A DNA stretch of 64,000 nucleotides. Source: an uncultured Bacteroidales bacterium. GTDB taxonomy: Bacteria > Bacteroidota > Bacteroidia > Bacteroidales > Muribaculaceae. The DNA is taken from the NCBI GenBank assembly GCA_902800715.1, contig CADCFN010000002.1:372001-436000 (forward strand), read 5' to 3'. The notes beneath the pieces were generated by a model that saw only the letters and a program-made list of their open reading frames with translations, was not told the DNA's origin and did not search any database. Position numbers and translations under genes: made by a program. Shown here piece after piece: positions 1 to 8,789 of the stretch (within the stretch, counting starts at the first letter, position 1; the number at the start of each line of letters is the position of its first letter).

Positions 1-295
1 GGCTGGCACGGATGTCCACCACTGCGTCATACTGCTTGAGCACCTCACGCTCCACATATTGATAGACCAGTGCCACCACAGCCATCGGATGCTCGCCACG
101 CAGCCGAGAAATGTTGCCGATAAGCGTGGGATTAATGAGCACAATGTCGGGACGAGTGGCAACCAGGCGCTCATCAAGCTGGTCAGCCCCCATCTCGGGT
201 TCCAGCACCTTGAAGCGTATCTGCCCGTCAAGGATGGATTTCAACCCTTCGATGATGAGTTCCGAGGGTTCTACTATCAACAATCGCTGTTTCAT
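1..295 (-). CDS. Response-regulator-like protein, degenerate receiver (partial)
   Basis: The gene starts with ATG at 295 and runs off the left edge, so only about 98 N-terminal codons are visible. They read MKQRLLIVEPSELIIEGLKSI and continue with a receiver-like pattern (PDIVLINPTLIG). The usual acidic pair after strand 1 is EP, and the phospho-acceptor Asp of the VLLD motif is Asn (VLIN), so classical phosphorylation looks impossible. The ATG overlaps the stop of the upstream hemerythrin gene (ATGA), implying translational coupling. From family knowledge, such receivers usually carry a LuxR/NarL-type DNA-binding C-terminus, but that part lies outside the window. A regulator tied to the iron/oxygen/NO status of its partner is an inference. 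Confidence 0.75.
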   Translation of the reverse strand, partial: MKQRLLIVEPSELIIEGLKSILDGQIRFKVLEPEMGADQLDERLVATRPDIVLINPTLIGNISRLRGEHPMAVVALVYQYVEREVLKQYDAVVDIRAS

Positions 296-993
296 TTCTT
301 GAGGATGGCGTTTTCAAGATGTTTAACCAGCGGCACCATAATCTTTTCCTCGATGAAGGTGTGCTTCTTCAAGTCCTCGCTCAGGCGCAGGATATCGTCC
401 ACCACATCAAGCACATTGTCGTCATCGACCTGGGGGGGCAGGTACTTGAACACAATGTTCAGCAGGTCATCGAGTTTTCCCTCGATGTCGCTGTGCGTGT
501 CGATAAACTCACCGATGCTATAAGTTGCATCCCGCTTGCCAGCCATTAGTCCACGGATGTGAGGGAACACATCGCGCTCCTCGTGCATGAAATGAGTCTC
601 CACGTCCTCCTTGTATTCCTTGAAAAAACTGATAAAGACCCTACCGATACGGGCGTTCAGTTTCTGGGCAATAGCGTCGAGGTGACATTCGATGTGGGGC
701 AGGCGCTTTTCAACATAATACTTGTGGGACTTCTCGAGATAAGGGACAAGCCCTGTCATATCGGTTCCCAGTATGGCTGCCGTCGAAGGCACATAGTTAT
801 TGAAAGTATAGACGTTGCAGATGAGCAGGAAAAAAGCGGTATCCACCCCACTCTCTTCACACACGTCGGCAATAGAGCGGTCACCGAATCCCAACGAGAT
901 GCCCAGTCGCGACAGCAGCGAGAGCAGCGACGGATGGGCGGTTATCAAATCACTCAAGCGACTATCGCTCGAGAAAAGCCTTGATTTTATCAT
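292..993 (-). CDS. Hemerythrin-domain protein, RIC/YtfE-like di-iron
   Basis: The 233-residue protein has the layout of the repair-of-iron-centres family. Residues 1-70 form a helical region resembling the ScdA N-terminal/DUF1858 domain, and residues about 85-230 form a hemerythrin four-helix bundle. Candidate di-iron ligands are His104, His134, Glu138, His167, His211 and Glu215; their spacing closely follows the ligand spacing of YtfE. Family members repair Fe-S clusters or handle NO and oxygen in the cytoplasm. The N-terminal domain lacks the usual conserved Cys pair, so activity may differ. It heads a two-gene unit with the receiver-like regulator, overlapping it by 4 nt, and has its own promoter at 1034-1065. 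Confidence 0.85.
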   Translation of the reverse strand: MIKSRLFSSDSRLSDLITAHPSLLSLLSRLGISLGFGDRSIADVCEESGVDTAFFLLICNVYTFNNYVPSTAAILGTDMTGLVPYLEKSHKYYVEKRLPHIECHLDAIAQKLNARIGRVFISFFKEYKEDVETHFMHEERDVFPHIRGLMAGKRDATYSIGEFIDTHSDIEGKLDDLLNIVFKYLPPQVDDDNVLDVVDDILRLSEDLKKHTFIEEKIMVPLVKHLENAILKK

Positions 994-1033
994 TTCTTGA
1001 ATTATAACTGTTTACTGTATAGCTATTTCACTG

Positions 1034-1065
1034 CAAAAGTAACATATTTCCCGCAAACCAGCAAA
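1034..1065 (-). promoter_or_regulatory. Bacteroidota promoter of the hemerythrin gene
   Basis: On the minus strand TTTG (1065-1062) is followed after 20 bp by TACTTTTG (1041-1034), matching the TTTG-N19/21-TAnnTTTG pattern of the Bacteroidota primary sigma factor. It lies about 40 bp before the ATG at 993 of the hemerythrin gene. The interval 994-1115 holds nothing else recognisable. Confidence 0.7.
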
Positions 1066-1115
1066 CGGCGCCATTAGCAATAGAAACCAATCACCCCATT
1101 ATCAACAACATACAA

Positions 1116-2864
1116 CTATTTTCCCACATTATCAAAGATGATAAAGCGGCTGATATCCCAAGCTTGGCGCTGGTGGGGCGTGAGGGCTGTACTGTCGCCG
1201 ATGACCGACATATTGCGCGGCTGGATGGCACCCTTGACAGGATAACGCAAGATGCTATGTCCCAGTCCTTTCCAGTAATAGGCATTGGCGCCCATCACAT
1301 CAAGCAATGTGGGGAAAACATCCACCTGACCAATGACCGCATCATAGCGCAAGGTGGTGTCACAGCCCGTGATAATCAACGGAATACCCCAGTCGTCGGG
1401 CACGAATTCATAGTCGGAACGTCCCTCGATTCGGTTGCGGTACAACTGGGTGTGGTCGCTCACGATGGCAAACACCGTGTTTTGTGCCAAGCCCAGGCGA
1501 TGCAGGTCTTCAATCATGGCACCGATACAGCTGTCGGTGAGATGGACACAGTTGAGATAGCCCCGCGCCTCGGCATTGAGCGTGTCGCTGGCGGTAATCC
1601 ACGAGCCGGGCAGCTTGCCATCGGTATAGGGGGCGTGCATCGTCATGGTGACCATCTCGAGGAAGAAAGGCTGGCGCAACCGTGGCAACAGGCGCGCTGT
1701 GAAATCGGTAAGCGCCGCGTCATCCACATTATTGTGGCGCTTCAGGGCACCGTCGGCAATAAGGTCATCACGGGTGTAAAGGGTATCGAAGCCGTAGGTA
1801 CGGGCGGTAACACTCTGATTCCAGTTCATTCCAGGAGTACAGATTACCTCTCGGCAGTCATACCCATCTAGGGCTGCTGCCAGTGTCGGATATTCCTTGT
1901 CGCCCCAATTCACAGCCACCACCCCGTCACGCAGGGGCAACAGACCGGTATTGTAGATGAAATGGGCATCGCTGGAATGGCCATGGCTCGTCTGGAACAA
2001 CACATGTGGCGCATAAATCACGCTATCACTTGCCACCAGACGGTTAAGCACTGGAGTCACCTCTCGCCCATCGATTTCCATGCCGATGGGCCAGGTGTGC
2101 AGTGACTCCACAATCAGCAGCACCAGATTGCGGTTCTCGACACTGCAGTAGGGATTATCGCTATAATGGGGGCAATCCTCGTCAATAAACCGCTTGACCA
2201 TTGCCCGCTCGTCATCGGTCACCGTATGCGGGATAATCAGTTCCTGGTACAAGGAGAAGGCTGCATAGGGTATCAAGCCATTCTGCCCATAATACCCCTT
2301 GTTGCTGAAATTGTGCAGAAAGCGTTTCTCAAAGCTGTCGTTGCCGAAGATGTAGCCCCATGCTCCCGTTATCAGGCACACCGCCACCGAGCAAAGGAGC
2401 GCCTTCGTGCGGTTTTCATCAGCTTGGGTGCGTTTGCCCAGCAAACAAGCCACGATGAGCAGCAATGGCGGGACAATTATCAGCAGGTCTTGCCAACGAA
2501 GCAAAGCCAGTGTGCTTGCCGCCAAGGTGGAATTGACATTGTCGGTCAAAGCCAAGCTGCGCCACGGCATCAGGTCGTCATAGGCTCGGCAATAGCACAT
2601 CTGCATCAGGCTCCACACCGTGAGCAAAGCCAATGGAATCCACACGAGCCAACGCAGGCGGCGAGGCAACAGCCAGTAAGGCAACAACAGCAACAGGGCA
2701 TTGGCAATCGAGATAGCGACAACATGCCATTCATGCAACATGTTCCCCACCCCACCCAGTTGGGTATCGAGGGCAACGATAAAGCACTGCCATGCCACCA
2801 CCGCCACACACAGCACGAAAAACACGATGCCGTAACGCGTGATATTTCCCGCTATCTTCTTCAC
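1116..2864 (-). CDS. LTA-synthase-family sulfatase/phosphotransferase, membrane
   Basis: This 582-residue protein has about five hydrophobic membrane segments in residues 10-175, then an extracytoplasmic alkaline-phosphatase-superfamily (sulfatase fold) domain from about 245 to 560. Visible landmarks are the metal-site Glu in LLIVESLHTW (about E253), the nucleophile region SHGHSSD (Ser297 or Ser298, where LtaS has Thr), and the distal metal motif VSDHTQ. Family members move phosphoglycerol, phosphoethanolamine or similar groups onto envelope glycans. A Gram-negative host has no lipoteichoic acid, so LPS or another surface glycan is the likelier target (inference). It is last in a long minus-strand run, 9 nt after umuD. 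Confidence 0.82.
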   Translation of the reverse strand: MKKIAGNITRYGIVFFVLCVAVVAWQCFIVALDTQLGGVGNMLHEWHVVAISIANALLLLLPYWLLPRRLRWLVWIPLALLTVWSLMQMCYCRAYDDLMPWRSLALTDNVNSTLAASTLALLRWQDLLIIVPPLLLIVACLLGKRTQADENRTKALLCSVAVCLITGAWGYIFGNDSFEKRFLHNFSNKGYYGQNGLIPYAAFSLYQELIIPHTVTDDERAMVKRFIDEDCPHYSDNPYCSVENRNLVLLIVESLHTWPIGMEIDGREVTPVLNRLVASDSVIYAPHVLFQTSHGHSSDAHFIYNTGLLPLRDGVVAVNWGDKEYPTLAAALDGYDCREVICTPGMNWNQSVTARTYGFDTLYTRDDLIADGALKRHNNVDDAALTDFTARLLPRLRQPFFLEMVTMTMHAPYTDGKLPGSWITASDTLNAEARGYLNCVHLTDSCIGAMIEDLHRLGLAQNTVFAIVSDHTQLYRNRIEGRSDYEFVPDDWGIPLIITGCDTTLRYDAVIGQVDVFPTLLDVMGANAYYWKGLGHSILRYPVKGAIQPRNMSVIGDSTALTPHQRQAWDISRFIIFDNVGK

Positions 2865-2873
2865 TGCAACAGC

Positions 2874-3302
2874 CTAAACCTTCTTAATGATATGCGATAC
2901 CACGCCCCACACCTGGAAATTGCTGTCCTCGGGAACTGCCATCTCAGGGAAATCGGCATTGGCAGGCGTCAGAAAGACGCCTTCCTCGCGCACGCTGAGA
3001 CGCTTGACCGTGAAATCGCCGTCAATAAAGCACACGGCAATACTGCCGTTGTGAGGAGTGAGGGAACGGTCAATGATGAGCAAATCCCCCTCGTTGATAC
3101 CCGCATCAACCATAGAATTGCCGATGACACGGGCACAGAAAGTAGCCGACGGGTTAGTAATCAGGGCGCGGTTCAGGTCGATGGTGTCGGCATATTCGCC
3201 CTGGGCAGGACTGGGGAAGCCCGCCTGCACACGTCCTTCAAAGAACTGCAAGCCCGAGGTTTTTTCCTCGGACTTGACTTCAGATATCTTGATTTCTTCC
3301 AT
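2874..3302 (-). CDS. umuD: UmuD-like S24 protease, translesion polymerase subunit
   Basis: The 142-residue product matches UmuD in length and layout. It has a self-cleavage site Ala27-Gly28 followed by FPSPA, the nucleophile Ser63 in GNSMVDAGI, and the general-base Lys100 in GDFTVKRL, all collinear with E. coli UmuD. RecA-ssDNA stimulates autocleavage, and the processed form partners UmuC to make the error-prone polymerase. There is no N-terminal helix-turn-helix, so it is not LexA. It sits 3 nt after the PhnP-like gene and 9 nt before the membrane sulfatase gene. Its expected partner umuC is in this window but some 56 kb away (59292-60557). Confidence 0.9.
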   Translation of the reverse strand: MEEIKISEVKSEEKTSGLQFFEGRVQAGFPSPAQGEYADTIDLNRALITNPSATFCARVIGNSMVDAGINEGDLLIIDRSLTPHNGSIAVCFIDGDFTVKRLSVREEGVFLTPANADFPEMAVPEDSNFQVWGVVSHIIKKV

Positions 3303-3305
3303 CGT

Positions 3306-4076
3306 TTACACTTTCACGATTAGTCTATCGTAAGCCAGTTCCACGCCTTGTGGCAAGATTCTGGGGGAATCGGCATGCAGCCCCATCCGGTCACTCATGT
3401 GAATGAGATAAGTGCGCCCTGGTTTTATCCGATTGACAATGCTCAGCGTCTCGTCAAGGCACATGTGGGACAAGTGATTGCCCTCGGCCTTCAACGAGTT
3501 GATAACCAGCAAAGGCACACCCTTGAGGCTGTCAACCACTTCGTCGGCAATCGTTTTGGCATCGGTGATATAGGCAAGGGGACCGATGCGGAAGCCGATA
3601 ATCGGCAACTTGTAGTGCATCACTGGAATCGGCTCTACCCGCACGCCCTCGACCAGGAACGGCTTGCCGTCAATCACATGTTCCTCAAACTGAGCCACGC
3701 CGGGATAAGGATTATCGGCAAAACAGTAAGGAATGCGCTGATGCAGATTTTCCAGCACATCGGCACGGGCATACAGCGGGAACGGGCGCTCAAAACAATA
3801 GGCACGCAGGTCGTCAAGACCGGCAACATGGTCAAAATGAATATGAGTCAACAGCACCGCATCCAGGTTGTCGTCGCTGGCACGCAGCATCTGGGTGCGG
3901 AAGTCGGGGCCACAGTCAATGAGCAGGCGCACGCCTTGATAACGGACAATCGCTGAGGTACGCAACCGCATATCCCGCGGGTCTGAACTGAGGCAGACCG
4001 GGCACTGGCAACGCAACATGGGCACACCAGTTGATGTCCCAGTCCCCAAGAATTCTATTTCCAATGTCGTTAACAT
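3306..4076 (-). CDS. PhnP-like metallo-beta-lactamase-fold hydrolase
   Basis: A 256-residue cytoplasmic MBL-fold enzyme. The N-terminus LEIEFLGTGTSTGVP and the metal motif THIHFDH (His78, His80, Asp82, His83) are typical. A Cys cluster near residues 23-28 (CQCPVC) resembles the structural zinc site of PhnP, and later His residues (VMHYK, LSHM, IHMSD) complete the site. PhnP relatives hydrolyse cyclic phosphodiesters or act as nucleases; the substrate here cannot be told because no phosphonate genes are nearby. It lies 5 nt after the BamE-like lipoprotein gene and 3 nt before umuD, within one apparent transcript. Confidence 0.83.
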   Translation of the reverse strand: MLTTLEIEFLGTGTSTGVPMLRCQCPVCLSSDPRDMRLRTSAIVRYQGVRLLIDCGPDFRTQMLRASDDNLDAVLLTHIHFDHVAGLDDLRAYCFERPFPLYARADVLENLHQRIPYCFADNPYPGVAQFEEHVIDGKPFLVEGVRVEPIPVMHYKLPIIGFRIGPLAYITDAKTIADEVVDSLKGVPLLVINSLKAEGNHLSHMCLDETLSIVNRIKPGRTYLIHMSDRMGLHADSPRILPQGVELAYDRLIVKV

Positions 4077-4081
4077 CGTCT

Positions 4082-5047
4082 TTATCTTCGATACTGGCTG
4101 AGCAGACCATCCACAAAATAGAGGAAATATCCACCGTCATAATACCAATATTCTCTCATGCCCGACTGGTCTGGCCGTTGATTGATGTGCTTGGGATTGC
4201 CCAGTGACAGTCGGCACTCCTCCTTGGTCATGCCTTCAACCACCTGGCCGCGTGTGATGCGTTTCCAGTTCTCGTCACTGATATCGGGATAGCCCAAGCG
4301 GGGATTGGCAGCGACAAACAAAGCGTCAAAATCACGCCCGTGCATGACCGATAATTTATCACTCAGCCATACCATGGCCTTTTGCTGATTGTCCAATGCC
4401 GTGAACATCACGCGCAGCGGCATCACGCTATTGCCAGGCAAAACGCTGTCGATGTGGACCTTGATAAAATGCCGCCCGTCAATCATCTGCTCGCTCTCGC
4501 GGTCATACCAGATGGGGGTGCGTACATAATAGTCCTTATTCGTTATCTGACGTGCCATGTGAGCGACCATGTCCATGTCAATCAGCATAGGGATGGAGAA
4601 ATTACGGGTAAAATCCTCTATCGTTTTGTCGGTGCGATAGACATAGACATTTCCCGTGTTCTTATCCTGGAACTTGAGGTTCAAGGTCATGCGGTTGTCA
4701 TAGAGGCTCCCTGTGCTATAACCCATATAGGACAGCTCATGGCCTGCCAGGGTAACCGTATCGACGTCATAATCCTGTGAGGCGGCAAAGAGCAGCCTGA
4801 CATGGTCATCGGCTACCCAGAAGCGTTTTCCCGTTTTCCATGCCGGCACCGAGTCCACATAGGCATCGATTGTTATCGTTGCCTGGTGGCTGTTTTTCTG
4901 ATCAATAGCACGGCGCACGTCCTTTTCAGTAACGTGCTCGGTCATTTCGATACCGGTGCCGCAGGCAGCCAACAACACACACAACACACCGCCCGCCATG
5001 ATATGACGATAGCGGTGGAAGGAAAAACTCATGAGCCACCTGTTCAT
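4082..5047 (-). CDS. Lipoprotein with C-terminal BamE/SmpA-like domain
   Basis: The 321-residue product carries a lipoprotein signal with lipobox LLAACG (Cys29 from the ATG at 5047; a later in-frame ATG 12 residues before that Cys gives a shorter but usable signal). The bulk (about 35-255) is not recognised. The last 60 residues, with GMTKEECRLSLGNPKHIN and YWYYDGGYFLYFVDGLL, look like the SmpA/BamE fold (GMTxxxVxxxLGxP then an aromatic strand). This suggests an envelope role, perhaps attached to the outer membrane. It follows a small lipoprotein gene by 15 nt. Confidence 0.72.
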   Translation of the reverse strand: MNRWLMSFSFHRYRHIMAGGVLCVLLAACGTGIEMTEHVTEKDVRRAIDQKNSHQATITIDAYVDSVPAWKTGKRFWVADDHVRLLFAASQDYDVDTVTLAGHELSYMGYSTGSLYDNRMTLNLKFQDKNTGNVYVYRTDKTIEDFTRNFSIPMLIDMDMVAHMARQITNKDYYVRTPIWYDRESEQMIDGRHFIKVHIDSVLPGNSVMPLRVMFTALDNQQKAMVWLSDKLSVMHGRDFDALFVAANPRLGYPDISDENWKRITRGQVVEGMTKEECRLSLGNPKHINQRPDQSGMREYWYYDGGYFLYFVDGLLSQYRR

Positions 5048-5062
5048 CGTGCAGGAACAGTG

Positions 5063-5464
5063 TTATTTCTTTTCTTTGGTATCGATAGTGGCATCTACCG
5101 AATTGGTCACAGCTTCGATGCTCATATCACCCTGCATCACATCACCGATCACCTCGTTGATAACTGTGTCCTTTTCTATACCCTGCTTAACCTTGAGCGA
5201 GGAAATATAGGCGGCATTGCGTTGGCGCACCTCTTTCAAAGCACCAGTAAAGGCTGCAAAGGCTGCAGTATCACCACTTTCAACAATTTTTGCTTCAGTG
5301 TCGCGAATTGTTTTGTCCAGTTCAAGAACAGCTGCCGAGTCCTGTTTCTGGCACAGCTCATCAAGCTGCTTGGCAAAGCTCTCGCCTTTAGTCTTATAAT
5401 CAGCGTCACAACTAACCAGCGATAATGCCACAACGGCAGCCAGTGTCAATAAAATCTTCTTCAT
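5063..5464 (-). CDS. Small lipoprotein of unknown function
   Basis: A 133-residue protein with signal MKKILLTLAAVVALSLVSC (lipobox LVSC). The mature part is charged and probably helical, with many Lys, Asp, Glu and Ala and no recognisable domain. It sits between the TSCPD gene (24 nt) and the BamE-like lipoprotein (15 nt) in the same run. It resembles the short helical lipoproteins common in Bacteroidales; no function can be assigned. Confidence 0.75.
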   Translation of the reverse strand: MKKILLTLAAVVALSLVSCDADYKTKGESFAKQLDELCQKQDSAAVLELDKTIRDTEAKIVESGDTAAFAAFTGALKEVRQRNAAYISSLKVKQGIEKDTVINEVIGDVMQGDMSIEAVTNSVDATIDTKEKK

Positions 5465-5488
5465 TTCTGTATTAATTAATGTTAATAT

Positions 5489-5758
5489 TTATATCTGTTT
5501 CTCGTTATTGCCATCGACCGCCTGAGCCAATGCGATGGCAAGCTGGTCAGGGCAAGATGTGTTCTTATATCCGCAGCGGATACCGCGCAATTTCTTGATG
5601 GCGTCAACGGCTTTCATTCCGTTCACAAGCCTGCAAACAGCTTGCAGGTTTCCGTCGCAGCCACCAATGAAACTCACGTCCTTAATGATATCCTGCTCAT
5701 CCAACTCGAAATCGATCTGAATTGAGCATGTACCTCTGGTTTCATAAGAATAACGCAT
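5489..5758 (-). CDS. TSCPD-domain protein (TIGR03905-like)
   Basis: The 89-residue protein ends in the family signature: GYKNTSCPDQLAIAL contains the TSCPD motif itself, and FIGGCDGNL and GIRCG are its other conserved turns. The domain also occurs at the C-terminus of class II ribonucleotide reductases, where Cys residues bind metal; free-standing copies have no settled role. It is 4 nt downstream of the Crp/Fnr-type regulator, with which it is probably co-transcribed. Confidence 0.85.
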   Translation of the reverse strand: MRYSYETRGTCSIQIDFELDEQDIIKDVSFIGGCDGNLQAVCRLVNGMKAVDAIKKLRGIRCGYKNTSCPDQLAIALAQAVDGNNEKQI

Positions 5759-5762
5759 TACT

Positions 5763-6449
5763 CTATCTATTTCGTATTAGTTCAAACAACTTTGACTGGT
5801 CCAGAATCCTCATTCTGCTACTGTCACACTCGATGATATCCTCGTCAATCAAGCGGTTGAGCGTAGCGACCAGCGTGGTGCGTTGAGTGCCCAGCAAGTT
5901 GCATAGGTCCTTTTGCTTGAAGGTGAGCGCCACATCGGTAGCACCCGGTAGCACCAGCGTATCCAGCAGGGTCGCCAAGCGCTCGGCAACAGTTCCGTCA
6001 TGCACCGCCAGCGCCAACGATGTACTGCGTTGGCTGCCCGACGACAGATAATTGAGGATATTGAACAGGAACACCTTGTCACTGTTCACCATCTTGATGT
6101 AATCACTCTTGAGCAGCTGCAGGATGCCACATGGACCATCGGCAATGGCAGTATAAGGGTAAACCGTATCACGCCCGAACAGATACTCGGCAGCCAACAC
6201 GTGAGGCGTCGCCAGCACCTGTGAGAGCACAACCTTCAGATTGCTGAAAGGCGTTTCCAGCCTGACTTTTCCCGACACAATGAACTTGATGTGTGTACAC
6301 GGATCTCCTGCAGCAAAAATCTGCTCATCACCATGGAACTTGAGAAAGTGGAAAGGCAGTTTCTCAACCAAAGCGGTGATTTTCTCAGTACTCACGCCCT
6401 GAAACAGCGGCAGGCGCATCAACTGTTGGTACATACTATTCATTGCCAT
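5763..6449 (-). CDS. Crp/Fnr-family transcription regulator
   Basis: A 228-residue regulator: residues about 15-140 form a cyclic-nucleotide-binding beta-roll (FHGDEQIFAAGDPCTHIKF, with a GKVRLETP strand), followed by the long dimer helix and a winged helix-turn-helix (LTFKQKDLCNLLGTQRTTL). No cluster of N-terminal Cys is present, so it is not an Fe-S FNR type; the ligand cannot be predicted. It lies 9 nt after hisS and 4 nt before the TSCPD gene. Confidence 0.88.
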   Translation of the reverse strand: MAMNSMYQQLMRLPLFQGVSTEKITALVEKLPFHFLKFHGDEQIFAAGDPCTHIKFIVSGKVRLETPFSNLKVVLSQVLATPHVLAAEYLFGRDTVYPYTAIADGPCGILQLLKSDYIKMVNSDKVFLFNILNYLSSGSQRSTSLALAVHDGTVAERLATLLDTLVLPGATDVALTFKQKDLCNLLGTQRTTLVATLNRLIDEDIIECDSSRMRILDQSKLFELIRNR

Positions 6450-6458
6450 AGCACTATA

Positions 6459-7823
6459 TTACTTGCCCAACTTTTCAATCACCTGTTCGGGGGTTAATAC
6501 AAGCTGCTCACCCGTTGCCATGTCCTTGAGGGCGATGGTGCCATTCTGCACTTCGTCGGCACCCACGATAGCAACAAAGGGAATCTGACGGTCGTTGGCG
6601 TAGTTCATCTGCTTTTTCATCTTGGCACTATCGGGATAGAGCTCAGCGCTGATGCCAGCACGGCGCAACGCCATGATGTGACGCAGTGAAGCCGCTGCTT
6701 CCAGTTCACCGAAGTTGACGAACATCACCCGTGCTGTCGCCATGGTGTCGGCGGGATACAAATCAAGTGCGTTTAACACATCATAGATGCGGTCGGCGCC
6801 AAAACTGATGCCAACACCCGACAAGCCGGGCATACCGAATACTCCCGTCAGGTTATCATAGCGACCGCCACCAGTAATGCTGCCGATAGCGACGTCAAGC
6901 GCCTTGACCTCAAGAATCGTGCCTGTATAGTAGTTCAGGCCGCGTGCCAGCGACACGTCAAGTTCAACATTGGCACGGGTGCCCAGTGCAGCCACATGAT
7001 TGAGCACATAACGCATCTCCTCGATGCCCTTCATGCCCGTTTCGCTTGCAGCCAACATCCCTGCCAGGCTGGTGAGGCGCTGTTCATTAGTGCCATCGAG
7101 TGCCAGCAGAGGCTGCAAGGTGGCGATGGCATCGTCGGTCAGTCCTTTCTCCCTCAACTCGGCATTGACGTTATCCAAGCCGATTTTATCAAGCTTGTCG
7201 ATTGCGACTGTGATGTCACCAATCTTGTCAGCGGCACCGATGATTTCGGCGATGCCACTGAGAATTTTGCGGTTATTCAGTTTGATGACCACATTGATGT
7301 TGAAGCGGTTAAACACTTCATCAATCATCGTCACCAGCTCCACCTCGTTTAACAACGAGTCACTGCCCACGATATCGGCATCACACTGATAGAACTCGCG
7401 ATAACGTCCTTTCTGAGGACGGTCGGCACGCCACACAGGCTGCACCTGATAGCGCTTGAAGGGCATCTGCACTTCGTTGCGGTGCTGCACGACATAGCGG
7501 GCGAAGGGCACCGTCAGGTCATATCGCAGTCCCTTCTCGCTAATCTTGGTGGTCAAGTGCAATGAGTCATGTGCTGCCAGCAGGTCGTCGGGAGCATCCT
7601 TGAGGTAATCGCCACTGTTCAGAATTTTGAACAGCAACTTATCACCCTCCTCGCCATATTTGCCCATCAATGTGGACAGATTCTCGACGGCAGGAGTCTC
7701 AATCTGCTGGAAACCGTAGAGCAGGAACACGTCTTTAATCGTGTTAAAAATATAGTTGCGGCGCGCCATCTCAATGGGTGAGAAGTCGCGTGTCCCTTTA
7801 GGGATAGAAGGTTTTTGTGCCAT
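6459..7823 (-). CDS. hisS: Histidine--tRNA ligase
   Basis: The 454-residue protein is a class II aminoacyl-tRNA synthetase specific for histidine. It shows N-terminal KGTRDFSP, motif 2 with [13 protein letters not shown], the histidine-A motif ARGLNYYTG, motif 3 GGRYDNL, and a C-terminal anticodon-binding domain (about 360-454, VMFVNFGE..., AELYPD). It charges tRNA-His in the cytoplasm. It follows the zinc metallopeptidase by 42 nt and leads a closely spaced run of genes down to 1116. Confidence 0.95.
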   Translation of the reverse strand: MAQKPSIPKGTRDFSPIEMARRNYIFNTIKDVFLLYGFQQIETPAVENLSTLMGKYGEEGDKLLFKILNSGDYLKDAPDDLLAAHDSLHLTTKISEKGLRYDLTVPFARYVVQHRNEVQMPFKRYQVQPVWRADRPQKGRYREFYQCDADIVGSDSLLNEVELVTMIDEVFNRFNINVVIKLNNRKILSGIAEIIGAADKIGDITVAIDKLDKIGLDNVNAELREKGLTDDAIATLQPLLALDGTNEQRLTSLAGMLAASETGMKGIEEMRYVLNHVAALGTRANVELDVSLARGLNYYTGTILEVKALDVAIGSITGGGRYDNLTGVFGMPGLSGVGISFGADRIYDVLNALDLYPADTMATARVMFVNFGELEAAASLRHIMALRRAGISAELYPDSAKMKKQMNYANDRQIPFVAIVGADEVQNGTIALKDMATGEQLVLTPEQVIEKLGK

Positions 7824-7865
7824 TATTCTATTTTAATGTATTTCTCGGTGTATTGTGTTATGATG

Positions 7866-8546
7866 TTATCGACGACTACCGCCAAAAATCATGGCGACAT
7901 AATATAACAATGTTGCAAGCGAACCGATTGCTGCCACAACATAGGTGTAGGCTGCAGCATGCAATGCGTCCTTGGCATATTCCAATTGCTGTCCGCTGGC
8001 AATTCCTGAGCCCTCAAGCCACTTGATGGCACGGCGGCTGGCATCCACCTCGACAGGCAAGGTCACGAAACTGAACAGAACCGTTACAGCAAACAGGGCG
8101 ATGGCGATATACAAGGGTATCGGCGTCACTGCTGCCACTACAATACCGGCAAGCAAGAGCCATTGGATAGTGCTGGAAGCAAAGGATACCAAGGGCACCA
8201 TCTTGGTGCGCAGTTGCAACATACTATAGCCAACCTTGTGCTGCACGGCATGACCGCACTCATGGGCGGCAACGGCAGCAGCTGCGATGCTATTGGTTCC
8301 ATAGACCGGTTCACTCAAGTTCACTGTACGGTTGGCGGGATTGAAGTGGTCGGTCAACTGGCCGCTCACACTCGTCACCTGCACATCGCCACAGCCATTC
8401 TGCTGAAGCATGGCATTGGCAATGTCACGCCCTGCCATGGGAACAGCCAATGGAATCTTACTATACTTGGCAAACTTGGACTTAAGGGAGCTCTGAACAA
8501 TCATGCTCAGGATGAAAATGCCTCCCATTAAAATGTAAATGAACAT
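7866..8546 (-). CDS. Membrane zinc metallopeptidase, YugP family
   Basis: The 226-residue protein has an N-terminal membrane anchor (residues 1-18), the zinc motif HECGH at 95-99 within VAAHECGHAVQHKVGYS, then two or three hydrophobic segments (about 120-165 and 200-222). This is the layout of PF04298 neutral zinc metallopeptidases (YugP). The target is unknown. It is the first gene of the minus-strand run, with a -7-like TAACTTTG (8632-8625) about 80 bp upstream. Confidence 0.85.
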   Translation of the reverse strand: MFIYILMGGIFILSMIVQSSLKSKFAKYSKIPLAVPMAGRDIANAMLQQNGCGDVQVTSVSGQLTDHFNPANRTVNLSEPVYGTNSIAAAAVAAHECGHAVQHKVGYSMLQLRTKMVPLVSFASSTIQWLLLAGIVVAAVTPIPLYIAIALFAVTVLFSFVTLPVEVDASRRAIKWLEGSGIASGQQLEYAKDALHAAAYTYVVAAIGSLATLLYYVAMIFGGSRR

Positions 8547-8704
8547 AATATTAAGTATTTAATTGATATTTCACTATTTGGCACGGAAATTGCTATACAA
8601 TGCATCGGGCAAGATTCCGCACTGCAAAGTTATATTATTTTGCCCGCAAAACAGTCATTTACGACAATAAAAGTGCTAAAAAATGAAAATTGAGTGCAAA
8701 AAAG

Positions 8705-8735
8705 TTTGGTAATTCAAAAATAGCCGTTACATTTG
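8705..8735 (+). promoter_or_regulatory. Promoter of the Ala/Lys-rich lipoprotein
   Basis: TTTG (8705-8708), a 19-bp spacer and TACATTTG (8728-8735) form a textbook Bacteroidota promoter, giving a leader of about 45-50 nt before the ATG at 8790. The gap 8547-8789 also carries the divergent TAACTTTG box (minus, 8632-8625) for the metallopeptidase gene, and nothing else recognisable. Confidence 0.75.
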
Positions 8736-8789
8736 CGGCGTTGAATCGTTTTATTATTATTATTCATTTATTTTAAAAGTTGTTTTATT

